Part shown: positions 14,433 to 22,660 of the stretch, one piece after another | Position numbering within the stretch: the first letter of the stretch is position 1 | Layout: the number at the start of each line of letters is the position of its first letter | Origin: a virus | IMG/VR virus record: IMGVR_UViG_3300009075_000015 | Span: 1 to 25,589 of that record | Length of the DNA: 25,589 nt | Direction: 5' to 3' (one strand) | The notes under the pieces: model-generated | Databases searched by the model: none | What the model saw: only the letters and a program-made list of their open reading frames with translations | What the model was told of the DNA's origin: nothing | Translations under genes and position numbers: made by a program

Positions 14433-16952
14433 GTGAAGTTCTATACGAACGTAGCGCAGTATAAGACGAAGATTTACGCGCGGGGATATGAGAACGGTCA
14501 GACGTTCAACCGACGCGAAAACTTCAAGCCTACCTTGTTTGTCGAATCCGACAAACCTAGCGAGTGGAAGTCCCACCTAGGGGCCCAACTTTCGCCCATC
14601 AACTTTGAGTCTATTGTAGAAGCTCGCGACTTCGTTGAGCAATATGCCGAGGTTGACAACTTCCGAATCTACGGGCAGACTAACTATACCCATGGCTATA
14701 TCTCCGAGAAGTTCACGGACGCCGTAGCGTGGAACATAGATCAGATTCGAATCAGCACACTTGACATTGAGGTCAAGTCTGATAACGGCTTCCCTAATGC
14801 CCAGCAGGCAGCAGAGGAAGTTACCGCCATTACGGTTATGGATCGTGCGACGAAGGAGATTGTCTCGTTCGGTTGTGGCGACTATACACCGCACCATGAC
14901 AACATCCGATACGTCAAGTGCGAAACAGAACGACAGTTGTTGATGGAGTTTCTGACGCATTGGACTAGCAACTATCCTGATATCGTCACAGGTTGGTATG
15001 TCAAATACTTCGACATTCCCTATCTTGTCAATCGTCTTGCGCGTGTGTTTGGGGACGAGACTGCCAAGAAGCTCGGGCTGTGGTATGTCAAGCAACGCGA
15101 GACTGAGAAGTTTGGACAGAAGCGGTCCTTCTTTGAGCTAGGTGGTATTGCGATTCTTGACTATCAGGAACTGTATCGTAAGTTCACCTATAGCGCCCAA
15201 GAATCGTACACGCTGAACCATATTTGTTCGATTGAGCTAGGTGAGGAGAAGCTGTCATACGAGGAGTATGACTCTCTACATCATCTGTATCGCGAAAACT
15301 TCCAGAAGTACATGGAGTACAATAACCGCGACGTATGGCTGGTGTATCGTCTAGAGAAGAAACTACGCATGATTGAGCTATGCGTCACGATGGCATATGA
15401 CGCGAAAATCAACTATGAGGAGGTGTACTCACAGGTACGGTTCTGGGACACGATCATCTACAACCACCTTCTGACAAAGAAGATTGCTCTCCCGCCGCGT
15501 CCAGCAGGAACTCGTTCAGAGGCATATGCGGGTGCGTATGTGAAGGATCCGAAGGTTGGTGCATACAAGTGGGTGGTGTCGTTCGACGCGACCTCTCTGT
15601 ACCCTTCGTTGATCTTGCAGTACAACATTTCTCCAGATACGATTGCGCGGCCTGAGACTGACGTCCAAGCCAACATCGAATCGTTGATTGACCATCAAGG
15701 TGGCGCTGAGTTTCAACGTATGGGTCTGCACAATCTGCGCGAGCATGATTGGGGTATGACGGCGAATGGAGTCCATTTCAGCAACGAAAAGCTTGGCTTT
15801 TTTCCTGAGTTGGTGGACAAGTTCTTCCAAGACAGGCAGACATACAAGCGTAAGTACCTTGAAGCGAAGAAGATGTTTGAGGAGACACATGATCCGAAGT
15901 ATCAGGAAGATATGTCCCGTTACAACGTCTATCAGATGGCTCGCAAGATTTCGCTCAACTCGCTATATGGCGCAGCGGGCTCTGGCTACTTCAGGTTCTT
16001 CTCTATCAGAATCGCAGAGGCAATTACGCTATCTGGTCAGATGATGATTCAGGTAATGGAGAACACAGTCAATGAGTATCTGAACAAGGTGCTCAAGAAC
16101 GAGACTGCCAAGCCATACGTCATTGCGTGCGATACAGACTCGGTGTACATTACCCTCGATGATCTAGTGCAAAAGGTAATGGGCGACACAACTGACACAA
16201 ACAAGATTGTCAATTTCCTTGACAGAGTGTGCAAGGAGAAACTGTCGCCGTTGTTAGACGAGGCGTGTTATCGGATGGCAGTCTATACGAACGCATTCAA
16301 GAATGCGATTTCGTTCAAGCGTGAGTCGATTTCGGACTATGGCTTTTGGACTGCGAAGAAGCGGTATGCATTGCGTGTGTATGACAATGAGGGCGTGCGC
16401 TATCACGAACCTGAAATCAAGGTCACAGGTCTTGAGGTTGTGCGGTCATCTACGCCGGCAGTCGTGCGAGAAATGCTTCGTGGTGCAATCAAGGTGTTGA
16501 TGGATGGCAAACAGACTGCATTATGGGACTACGTTGCGGCGAAGAAGGACGAGTTCCTCAAGTGTCGTCCAGAAGATATCGCGTTCCCACGGTCTGTCAA
16601 TGGAATGGACAAGTATCGGTCTGCGAGCATGGTCTACGAGAAGGGCACACCGATGCAGGTGCGCGCCGCGCTGGTCTACAATCATCTTCTGGAAAAGAAC
16701 AAGCTGACCAAGAAGTATCGGCTGATCCAAGAAGGTGACAAGATCAAGTTCCTTTACTTGAAGGAGCCCAACACCATCAAGGAAAACACGATAGCTTTTT
16801 CGTCATCGATGCCTAAGGAATTGGGGCTTCATGCATACATAGATTACGAGGTGATGTTCGAAAAGACATTCCTCGAACCGTTAGCAAGCATTTTGTCATG
16901 TATCGGGTGGACACATAGTAAGGTCAATACGATTGACGATCTATTCACATAA
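14433..16952 (+). CDS. 43: DNA polymerase gp43 (family B)
   Basis: Replicative polymerase with 3'-5' proofreading, 839 aa (T4: 898). Exonuclease motifs: Exo I DIE (D111, E113), Exo II YFDIPY (D194) and Exo III YNNRD (Y296, D300). Polymerase motifs: A SFDATSLYPS (D385), B KISLNSLYG (K505, N509) and C CDTDSVYI (D567, D569), plus the KKRY motif in TAKKRYALRV. All catalytic residues are intact. The start is a GTG at 14433 with GAGAGG upstream and no nearby ATG alternative, which may keep expression modest. It has its own promoter at 14381. Confidence 0.98.
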   Translation: MKFYTNVAQYKTKIYARGYENGQTFNRRENFKPTLFVESDKPSEWKSHLGAQLSPINFESIVEARDFVEQYAEVDNFRIYGQTNYTHGYISEKFTDAVAWNIDQIRISTLDIEVKSDNGFPNAQQAAEEVTAITVMDRATKEIVSFGCGDYTPHHDNIRYVKCETERQLLMEFLTHWTSNYPDIVTGWYVKYFDIPYLVNRLARVFGDETAKKLGLWYVKQRETEKFGQKRSFFELGGIAILDYQELYRKFTYSAQESYTLNHICSIELGEEKLSYEEYDSLHHLYRENFQKYMEYNNRDVWLVYRLEKKLRMIELCVTMAYDAKINYEEVYSQVRFWDTIIYNHLLTKKIALPPRPAGTRSEAYAGAYVKDPKVGAYKWVVSFDATSLYPSLILQYNISPDTIARPETDVQANIESLIDHQGGAEFQRMGLHNLREHDWGMTANGVHFSNEKLGFFPELVDKFFQDRQTYKRKYLEAKKMFEETHDPKYQEDMSRYNVYQMARKISLNSLYGAAGSGYFRFFSIRIAEAITLSGQMMIQVMENTVNEYLNKVLKNETAKPYVIACDTDSVYITLDDLVQKVMGDTTDTNKIVNFLDRVCKEKLSPLLDEACYRMAVYTNAFKNAISFKRESISDYGFWTAKKRYALRVYDNEGVRYHEPEIKVTGLEVVRSSTPAVVREMLRGAIKVLMDGKQTALWDYVAAKKDEFLKCRPEDIAFPRSVNGMDKYRSASMVYEKGTPMQVRAALVYNHLLEKNKLTKKYRLIQEGDKIKFLYLKEPNTIKENTIAFSSSMPKELGLHAYIDYEVMFEKTFLEPLASILSCIGWTHSKVNTIDDLFT

Positions 16953-16961
16953 GACTATAAT
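16933..16961 (+). promoter_or_regulatory. Promoter of uvsX, inside the end of gene 43
   Basis: TTGACG at 16933-16938, 17-base spacer and a perfect TATAAT at 16956-16961; AAGGAG and the uvsX ATG follow. No repeat element upstream. Confidence 0.82.
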
Positions 16962-16982
16962 ACGAGTTACAAGGAGATTCAT

Positions 16983-18065
16983 ATGGCAAAGAAACAGACT
17001 TATTCCTCCAGCCTTTTGGACAAGCTAAAGAAGAATTCGACACTCGCACACACCGCAACCCTTTCAGAGTCCAAGTTGTTTTCTGACAGGGACATGATCC
17101 CCACCGCAATCCCAATGATCAACGTCGCGTTGTCTGGAAAGCTAGGTGGTGGATTCACACCAGGTCTTACCGCACTCGCTGGCCCGTCTAAGCATTTCAA
17201 GACGGGCTTTGCCTTGTTGTTTGTGTCGGCGTACTTCAAGAAATACCCAGATGCAATCTGTCTGTTCTATGACTCTGAGTTTGGTACACCGCAAGGGTAT
17301 TTCCAGAGTTTCGGAATTGATATGGAACGAGTCGTGCATTCTCCGATCACAAACATCGAAGAATTGAAGCACGATATCATGACGCAGTTGGACAACATCG
17401 GTCGGGATGAGCATGTCATCATCGTGGTCGATTCCATCGGCAACCTCGCCTCAAAGAAGGAAGTCGAGGATGCGCTAGAAGGTAAGTCGGTTGCGGACAT
17501 GACTCGCGCAAAACAATTGAAGTCGCTATTCAGAATGGTGACCCCGCATCTGGTACTCAAGAATATTCCGATGTTCATTGTCAACCATGTGTATATGGAA
17601 ATCGGGATGTTCCCGAAGCCAATCATGGGTGGCGGTACTGGGCCAATGCTTTCTGCTGATACTGTGTGGTTCTTGGGTCGTCAACAAGACAAGGAAGGTA
17701 CGGAGACCGTCGGTTACAACTTCGTCATCAACGTCGAGAAGTCTCGCTTCGTGAAGGAGAAGAGCAAGATTCTTGTCAATGTCGGTTTCGACAATGGCAT
17801 TTCAAGCTGGTCTGGCCTTCTTGAAGTGGCGCAAGAACTTGGCTTTGTACAGAAGCCGAAGAACGGGTGGTATCAGGTTGTTGATACCGAAACGGGCGAG
17901 CTTGTTGGCAAGATGTATCGCGAGAGCGAAACAGACTGCAAGGAGTTTTGGGAACCAATCCTCACGAACAGGTCTTTCCAGAAGAAGATTGAGGACAAGT
18001 ATAGACTTGAAGCTCATGCTATGCTAGACTCTGGGATTGATGAGGAGGTAGAGGATGAAGTCTAA
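16983..18065 (+). CDS. uvsX: RecA-like recombinase UvsX
   Basis: Strand-exchange ATPase driving recombination-dependent replication and repair. The 360 aa (T4: 391) carry the UvsX-type Walker A GPSKHFKT at 67-74, acidic residues in FYDSEFG (about 96-101), Walker B IIVVD at 146-150 and a following SIGNLASKKE. The long AMLDSGIDEEVEDEV tail is acidic, as in RecA family proteins. AAGGAG lies before the ATG at 16983. The last 11 bases overlap the next gene. Confidence 0.97.
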   Translation: MAKKQTYSSSLLDKLKKNSTLAHTATLSESKLFSDRDMIPTAIPMINVALSGKLGGGFTPGLTALAGPSKHFKTGFALLFVSAYFKKYPDAICLFYDSEFGTPQGYFQSFGIDMERVVHSPITNIEELKHDIMTQLDNIGRDEHVIIVVDSIGNLASKKEVEDALEGKSVADMTRAKQLKSLFRMVTPHLVLKNIPMFIVNHVYMEIGMFPKPIMGGGTGPMLSADTVWFLGRQQDKEGTETVGYNFVINVEKSRFVKEKSKILVNVGFDNGISSWSGLLEVAQELGFVQKPKNGWYQVVDTETGELVGKMYRESETDCKEFWEPILTNRSFQKKIEDKYRLEAHAMLDSGIDEEVEDEV

Positions 18066-18417
18066 AGGACCATTAGTCGAGTGCGGGTACAAATATGTGC
18101 CTTACTCTCCTATCGGGCCAGACGGCTCCAGAGACACTACGAAGGAACTCTGGGCCGTCGAGATTACCGATGGAAAGTTTGAAGGCATGAAGTATGAGTA
18201 CCCACATTGGAAGATTGAAGAAGTCGTTGATCCGATAACATTTGAAAAGAAGCACAAGCTGAATTTCAAATACAACATTCTGCCAACGAGCAGTCGAGAA
18301 GAACCTACTGACGCAGACACTAAACTGGAAATGATGAGCATGATGGGCAACATTTTGCTCAACATCTTGATCGAAGTTGCGAGGATTGAATGGCCGAAGA
18401 AAGAATTGAACGAGTAA
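18055..18417 (+). CDS. Conserved hypothetical between uvsX and gene 41
   Basis: A 120-aa protein, start inside the end of uvsX behind GAGGAGGTAG. The N-terminal half is beta-rich (WAVEITDGKFEGMKYEY, KLNFKYNILP) and the C-terminal part is a helix (LLNILIEVARIEWPKKELNE). T4 carries gene 40 at this same place, and 120 aa is close to its size, but I cannot show homology. It overlaps the gp41 start by 28 bases, so uvsX, this gene and gp41 form one coupled unit. Confidence 0.82.
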   Translation: MKSKGPLVECGYKYVPYSPIGPDGSRDTTKELWAVEITDGKFEGMKYEYPHWKIEEVVDPITFEKKHKLNFKYNILPTSSREEPTDADTKLEMMSMMGNILLNILIEVARIEWPKKELNE

Positions 18418-19823
18418 TCCTTCGTGGTCTGACGACAAACGAACACTACGGGCGCAAGGTGTTTCCACATCTGCGCCCGCAGTATTTTGAGAACCCGGCG
18501 GATCAGATCGTCTACAAGGCGATCAATGGATTCTTCGAAAGGTACAACACCACACCGACAAAGGAAGCTCTGTCGGTTGCCATTGCTTCTGACAAGTCGA
18601 TTCCCGAAAACTTGTATCCGACGATCAAGGAGATTGTTGGCGGGCTAGACCCAGTAGAAGGCGTGAACGAGGAGTGGATGGTAGATCAGACGGAGACCTT
18701 TTGCAAGGATAGGGCCGTCTACAATGCAATTCTACAGTCGATTGAGATTCTAGAGGGCAAGGACAAGAAGTACAACAAGGATGCACTTCCGCAGTTGCTT
18801 CAAGATGCGCTGGCGGTTGGGTTCGACAATGACGTTGGGCATGACTACTTTGCGGATATCGGTAAGCGGTTTGATTTGTTGCATTCAGACGAGGCTCGGA
18901 TCGCGTTCAAGTTAAAGCTACTGAACGAGGTGACGAAGGGTGGTATAAAGCGTAAGACCTTGAACATCATCATGGCAGGAACCAACGTTGGCAAGTCGAT
19001 GTTCATGTGCGACTGGGCTGCGTGGTTGGTCATGCAGGGGTTGAATGTCCTGTATGTCTCGGCTGAAATGGCAGAAGAGGAGATTGCGAATCGCATAGAC
19101 GCGAACCTGCTCAATGTCACCATTGACGAATTGAGGGACTACGGCAAGCCGATCTACGAAGGTCGGATGGGCAAGCTGAACGAAAAGACGCACGGTCGTC
19201 TGATCATCAAGGAGTACGCTACTGCTACGGCGCACGTTGGGCATCTTCATGCCCTGATGAACGAACTGAAGATCAAGCAGAACTTCGTTCCAGATATCGT
19301 TTTCGTTGACTATCTAAATATCATGCAGTCGCAGAGATTCAAGGTCGGTACGGATAGCTATACATATGTCAAGGCTATCGCAGAGGAGTTGCGCGGCTTT
19401 GCTGTTGTTCATAATCTGCCAGTCGTGTCAGCTACGCAGGTGAATCGGTCAGGGTATTCGAATACTGACATGGATCTGGATGACACCTCAGAGTCTTGGG
19501 GTCTGCCATCTACTGCTGACTTCTTCATTGCGCTGATTTCGTCTGAGGAATTGGTTAAGTTGAATCAGCAAATGGTGAAGCAACTCAAGAGTCGTTACGG
19601 CAACCCGAACAGAAAGAAGCGATTTGTTGTGGGTGTCGATCAAGACAAGCAACGATACTATGATGTGGAAGACAACGCTCAACTACAAGGAACTAGCGCC
19701 GTAATGATCGCAGAGAAAGAAAAGTCCGTAGAGTCGGTCGCCCGAGACTTCTTCAAGTCTGGGTCGCCCAAGACTGGCTGGCGCGATAACAAGAACGATA
19801 AGCTTTCGGGTTTGAAGGTATGA
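18390..19823 (+). CDS. 41: Replicative DNA helicase gp41 (DnaB-like)
   Basis: Hexameric 5'-3' helicase of the T4-type replisome, 477 aa (T4: 475). The C-terminal RecA-like domain has Walker A GTNVGKS at 197-203, catalytic-Glu region VSAEM (E226), Walker B VFVD at 304-307 and the SATQ sensor (Q350), followed by NRSGYSNTDMDLDDTSESWG and a nucleotide-site region in KKRFVVGVDQDKQRY. Residues 1-170 are the helical N-terminal domain. ATG at 18390 with GAGG upstream. The primase partner gp61 is not in this window. Confidence 0.97.
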   Translation: MAEERIERVILRGLTTNEHYGRKVFPHLRPQYFENPADQIVYKAINGFFERYNTTPTKEALSVAIASDKSIPENLYPTIKEIVGGLDPVEGVNEEWMVDQTETFCKDRAVYNAILQSIEILEGKDKKYNKDALPQLLQDALAVGFDNDVGHDYFADIGKRFDLLHSDEARIAFKLKLLNEVTKGGIKRKTLNIIMAGTNVGKSMFMCDWAAWLVMQGLNVLYVSAEMAEEEIANRIDANLLNVTIDELRDYGKPIYEGRMGKLNEKTHGRLIIKEYATATAHVGHLHALMNELKIKQNFVPDIVFVDYLNIMQSQRFKVGTDSYTYVKAIAEELRGFAVVHNLPVVSATQVNRSGYSNTDMDLDDTSESWGLPSTADFFIALISSEELVKLNQQMVKQLKSRYGNPNRKKRFVVGVDQDKQRYYDVEDNAQLQGTSAVMIAEKEKSVESVARDFFKSGSPKTGWRDNKNDKLSGLKV

Positions 19824-19824
19824 T

Positions 19825-20475
19825 ATGTACCTTCAAGAGGCAATCGAAGATGGTCTTTGGGCCGTAAGAAAAGACCTGATCACAACATCTGTCGTGAATG
19901 AGCAGGTGGAGGTACTTGCCCCTGTTCTGGCAGAGTTCGGTGCGAAGTTTCGAAAAGCCTCTCGTCCGCATGATACTTGGTCGTTGACGGGATTCTACGA
20001 TCCGAATCGTGACGACATATTGCTCGTCATGGGTTGCAGAGACACCAAACGCAAATACGAGTTCCGGGACGAGGTTCATTGCAGCCTCTATCTTTTTGAA
20101 CTCAACACTACGGTTCAGCATGAGCTGATTCATAAATATCAATGGTTGCAAAGGGATCCTGATGTTCATAGTTCGCGCATGTACAAGGCGGCAAGCAAGA
20201 AGCAACATTACTATAGCGACTATGACGAAATCGAAACTCAGGCCCATGACTTAGCAATGGAGATAAAGTATCACTATCCTGAACTGCCTGTGAATGAGAT
20301 ATTGAGGGAGTATATGCATGGAGATGCGGATCTTCCCACATTGAATAACTACATGAAGGCGTTCAACTGTGATACTTCGCATCCAGCGATGAAGAGGCTA
20401 TACAAGAAACTGTTCATCTGGCTGCCGAAAGTCCAAGTCAAAAGACCAATAACATATTCTTGGGAGGAAGCATGA
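19825..20475 (+). CDS. Putative zinc metallopeptidase-like protein (HELIH)
   Basis: A 216-aa protein with a clear zincin motif, VQHELIHKYQ (H99, E100, H103), and a downstream DEIETQAHDLA in which E135 or E137 could be the third metal ligand. The strand FELNTTVQHE directly before the motif is the usual edge-strand/helix arrangement of zincins. The rest is not recognised, and no signal peptide is seen, so it would act in the host cytoplasm. ATG at 19825, one base after the gp41 stop, behind GAAGG. It is unrelated at motif level to the HEVGH VWA protein at 5068. Substrate unknown. Confidence 0.8.
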   Translation: MYLQEAIEDGLWAVRKDLITTSVVNEQVEVLAPVLAEFGAKFRKASRPHDTWSLTGFYDPNRDDILLVMGCRDTKRKYEFRDEVHCSLYLFELNTTVQHELIHKYQWLQRDPDVHSSRMYKAASKKQHYYSDYDEIETQAHDLAMEIKYHYPELPVNEILREYMHGDADLPTLNNYMKAFNCDTSHPAMKRLYKKLFIWLPKVQVKRPITYSWEEA

Positions 20476-20651
20476 CGGCAACAGAAATTGCGGCCCTATT
20501 AGTATTCGTGCCGGCACTCGTCTTTTTCGTGTTCCGAAGTGGATTCTCTACCGGAGCAGAAAAGATGCTGCAGGCGTTGCACGCAAGCGGATGGCTGACA
20601 CAGGCCGCCGTCAAGGAGTTTGACTTGCAAGCCGTAGAGGACGAAGACTGA
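20472..20651 (+). CDS. Small single-pass membrane protein
   Basis: A 59-aa protein with one hydrophobic segment at about residues 7-24 (AALLVFVPALVFFVF) and an acidic, helical C-terminus (LTQAAVKEFDLQAVEDED). The ATG overlaps the stop of the metallopeptidase-like gene (ATGA) and has GGGAGGA upstream, so the two are coupled. A TTG at 20460 is in frame but unlikely. The transcript ends in a strong terminator 22 bases later. No function assignable. Confidence 0.78.
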   Translation: MTATEIAALLVFVPALVFFVFRSGFSTGAEKMLQALHASGWLTQAAVKEFDLQAVEDED

Positions 20652-20672
20652 TCCCTATCACATGACCCAGAT

Positions 20673-20704
20673 AACCCCTTGAAGTTTAAGGGGTTTTCGC
20701 TTTT
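20673..20704 (+). terminator. Strong intrinsic terminator
   Basis: AACCCCTT (20673-20680) pairs with AAGGGGTT (20688-20695) around GAAGTTT, followed by TTCGCTTTT. It closes the replication block and isolates the next operon. Confidence 0.88.
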
Positions 20705-20711
20705 GTGCGGC

Positions 20712-20737
20712 TAAGTAACTGATTCCATTAAGGAAAA
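20712..20737 (+). repeat. Promoter-associated repeat, copy 5
   Basis: TAAGTAACTGATTC followed by CATTAAGGAAAA, starting 33 bases before the -35 box at 20745. Single copy here. Confidence 0.87.
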
Positions 20738-20744
20738 ATAGTTC

Positions 20745-20773
20745 TTGACAGAATCTCCTGATTCGCGTAGGAT
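20745..20773 (+). promoter_or_regulatory. Strong sigma70-like promoter of accessory operon 1
   Basis: TTGACA at 20745-20750, 17-base spacer ending in GATTCGCG, TAGGAT at 20768-20773, then AGCGGTCT. Nearly identical in plan to the 5013 and 23907 promoters. Expected start near 20780, giving a leader of about 17 bases that contains GGAGG. Confidence 0.9.
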
Positions 20774-20796
20774 AGCGGTCTGAATATGGAGGTTGT

Positions 20797-21021
20797 ATGG
20801 CTTACTGTCGCAGGACTGACGGGTGCAGGGTCTATATGTACTATGGTGGAGTGTATCAGTTCCACGTTGGTGCAACCCGCACGCATCCTGAGGGGTTGAA
20901 TTTCTCTGTCAAGACTGCGAAAGAGGCGCTGCATAGGATGCGTCGTTTGCAGGCACAGGGGTTCGGCGTACCACAGTACGCAATCGATCGGCTTGAGGCC
21001 GAAGTTACCAAGGAGCAATAA
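20797..21021 (+). CDS. Hypothetical protein, first gene of accessory operon 1
   Basis: A 74-aa basic protein (MAYCRRTDGCRVYMYYGG, then EALHRMRRLQAQGFGVPQYA). The N-terminal half looks like a small beta unit with four Tyr in a short stretch, the C-terminal half like a helix pair. GGAGG lies six bases before the ATG and the gene follows a strong repeat-bearing promoter, so it should be among the most highly expressed accessory genes. No family recognised. Stop overlaps the next start (TAATG). Confidence 0.78.
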   Translation: MAYCRRTDGCRVYMYYGGVYQFHVGATRTHPEGLNFSVKTAKEALHRMRRLQAQGFGVPQYAIDRLEAEVTKEQ

Positions 21022-21320
21022 TGTTTGACCAGTACCCGTTGTCGCAGATCACAGTCAAAGACATTGCCGAGGCGCTTCCCCATAAGGAAGACAATCCAAC
21101 GATGCTGAAGCTCCGCGCTGCGCGTGAGGCTCTCGGCACGAAGGCGGCTGTCGATTCGAACAGCAATTTCGTGATGCCACCGGGCGTCGGCTCCTACAAC
21201 CTGAAGGTGTGGGCGGCGTCGCGTCTCCTCGCTCGTAAGGAGATGGAAGAAGACCTTGAGTATCAGGCCATCAAAGCCCTTGCAGCGGCGAAGGCGAAGA
21301 AAGCCAAGAGGCGGGCGTAG
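21021..21320 (+). CDS. Hypothetical protein
   Basis: A 99-aa protein coupled to the preceding gene by TAATG, with AAGGAG upstream. Residues 10-38 (ITVKDIAEALPHKEDNP, LKLRAAREAL) have a helix-turn-helix-like rhythm, but no sure match. The C-terminus is a lysine/arginine- and alanine-rich helix (ALAAAKAKKAKRRA), suggesting nucleic-acid or protein contact. Function unknown. Confidence 0.75.
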   Translation: MFDQYPLSQITVKDIAEALPHKEDNPTMLKLRAAREALGTKAAVDSNSNFVMPPGVGSYNLKVWAASRLLARKEMEEDLEYQAIKALAAAKAKKAKRRA

Positions 21321-21324
21321 TCAG

Positions 21325-21699
21325 ATGAAAACCATTGTCGCGGGTTCGCGGCACATGACTGACTACGCTTTCCTCAACGAGCGTATGCAAGCGGTGCCGT
21401 GGGAGATAACTGAGGTCGTGTGCGGATGCGCGCCTGGCGCAGATACGTTAGGCTCGGAGTGGGCGCAAATTAAAGGCATTCCTGTCTCATACTTTCCTGC
21501 TGATTGGAAGAAGTTGGGCCGCGCAGCCGGCCCGATTCGCAACAAACAAATGGCCGAAAACGCAGACGCACTGGTGGCGTTTCTGTACCCAGGTAGTCGC
21601 GGTACTGCGAACATGATCAAGCAGGCGCACAAGTTGAAACTGCGCGTGTGTGTCGTGTACTGTACCGAAAATGTGAATCCAGGAGTCTTTGGAATATGA
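21325..21699 (+). CDS. SLOG/DUF2493 family protein (YspA-like)
   Basis: A 124-aa Rossmann-like protein with the SLOG signature in order: KTIVAGSR at the N-terminus, VVCGCAPGADTLGSEWA, FPADWKKLGRAAGPIRN, MAENADALVAF and PGSRGTANMI. SLOG domains bind nucleotide-type ligands and occur in sensors or effectors of biological conflict systems as well as in many phages (family knowledge); here the ligand is unknown. The frame is open further upstream, but the ATG at 21325 starts exactly at the conserved first strand, so the upstream part is discounted. Next gene overlaps (ATGA). Confidence 0.87.
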   Translation: MKTIVAGSRHMTDYAFLNERMQAVPWEITEVVCGCAPGADTLGSEWAQIKGIPVSYFPADWKKLGRAAGPIRNKQMAENADALVAFLYPGSRGTANMIKQAHKLKLRVCVVYCTENVNPGVFGI

Positions 21700-21974
21700 A
21701 GCCCCGTGAAGAAGCAGCCATGCGAGTCGTCGCATGGCTGCATGAACACCCTGAATTCAACGCCCCTTACGGGGTTCTTGAGGGCAAGTCCGCAGACTCG
21801 CGTTCGTACAACGTGACGTTCGGCCGCGCCCGCTATCTCGACGCAGAGGTTCGCGTCTATAGCCCGCAATGGGTTATGCTACGTCACAGCAGGGACCCGG
21901 CCCGGCAGTCGCAGGTCTTCAAGGGCGCCACCGCCGTTGACGACCTTCTCACCTACATCAAACAGGAGCTATAA
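21696..21974 (+). CDS. Hypothetical protein
   Basis: A 92-aa protein (MKPREEAAMRVVAWLHEHP, then RSYNVTFGRARYLDAEVRVY and TAVDDLLTYIKQEL). Start chosen at 21696, where ATGA overlaps the SLOG stop behind AGGAG; an in-frame start further upstream would run through the SLOG gene. Strands in the centre and a C-terminal helix are predicted by eye. No family or active site recognised. Confidence 0.75.
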   Translation: MKPREEAAMRVVAWLHEHPEFNAPYGVLEGKSADSRSYNVTFGRARYLDAEVRVYSPQWVMLRHSRDPARQSQVFKGATAVDDLLTYIKQEL

Positions 21975-21975
21975 C

Positions 21976-22233
21976 ATGGCAATTAGCAGACCCGCCCTTA
22001 GACCCACCACCATCGACATTGACGGCCCTGATGGGAACGCATATGCGTTGATGGGGTATGCCACTAGGTATTCGAAGCAACTCGGCCTGCCCACGGCAAC
22101 CATTCTTGAAGAAATGCGGTCAGGCGATTACATCAACCTTCTCCGCACATTCGAAAAGTATTTCGGTGAGTTTGTGGCCCTCGAAACGACAAACGAGACA
22201 TACTTAGAGGCTTTTGGCAATGACGGCGCCTAA
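21976..22233 (+). CDS. Hypothetical protein
   Basis: An 85-aa protein (DIDGPDGNAYALMGYATRYS, LPTATILEEMRSGDYINLL, FEKYFGEFVALET). The opening 'D-G-P-x-G-N-A-x-x-L' pattern is common in small phage proteins of unknown role. AGGAGC precedes the ATG at 21976. The last 14 bases overlap the next gene. Function unknown. Confidence 0.75.
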   Translation: MAISRPALRPTTIDIDGPDGNAYALMGYATRYSKQLGLPTATILEEMRSGDYINLLRTFEKYFGEFVALETTNETYLEAFGNDGA

Positions 22234-22660
22234 AAATGGAATTGTGGAATGGGCGCCGAAAGCCGCGAAGGCGGTTTTCATTGCGGTGGAAGAACCCGTC
22301 GCGCAAGAGCTGAGTGAAGGGATTGTGCGGCTCGCGCGGCGCGTGGTCGAGTTGGAGGACGAACTACGCGAAAACGAAGGTGTGATTGCTGTTTGGCGGC
22401 GCCGTGCCGAGTTCGCGGAGGCCGAGCGGGATGCGCCTACTGTTCGCCGACGCTGCGCTGGCGAAGGGGGAGGGATGAGCGACGACATGGGATCGCTGTA
22501 CGAGGATTTGCAGCACGAGTGTATTGAGCTACGGGCCGAGCGCGACGCGCTGGCGGAGGAACTGCTCGACATACGTGGGTCGTTCCCCATCCCCAAAGAG
22601 CGACGGCTTGCGGTGGCAAGGGCGATATACGCGCTCGCGGCGAAGGGGGAGGGGAAATGA
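22220..22660 (+). CDS. Coiled-coil hypothetical, probable fusion of two small genes
   Basis: A 146-aa open frame with two parts. Residues 1-85 are helical (VRLARRVVELEDELRENE then AEFAEAERDA); residues 86-146 start MSDDMGSLYEDLQHECIELR and continue AERDALAEELLD. The junction carries GCGAAGGGGGAGGG then ATGAGCGAC (22461-22483), a sequence repeated exactly at 23035-23057, where it is the end of one gene plus the start of the next. Here the alternative frame reads LLFADAALAKGEG and stops at 22476-22478, just as in the true junction. So one indel near 22435-22440 probably fused two genes. The ATG at 22475 with its GGGGGAGGG site may still start a separate protein. Confidence 0.65.
   Translation: MTAPKNGIVEWAPKAAKAVFIAVEEPVAQELSEGIVRLARRVVELEDELRENEGVIAVWRRRAEFAEAERDAPTVRRRCAGEGGGMSDDMGSLYEDLQHECIELRAERDALAEELLDIRGSFPIPKERRLAVARAIYALAAKGEGK

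Noticed and set aside
18055-18417. Naming the gene between uvsX and 41 as gene 40
   Set aside because: Position and size fit T4 gene 40, but no sequence similarity could be shown by eye.
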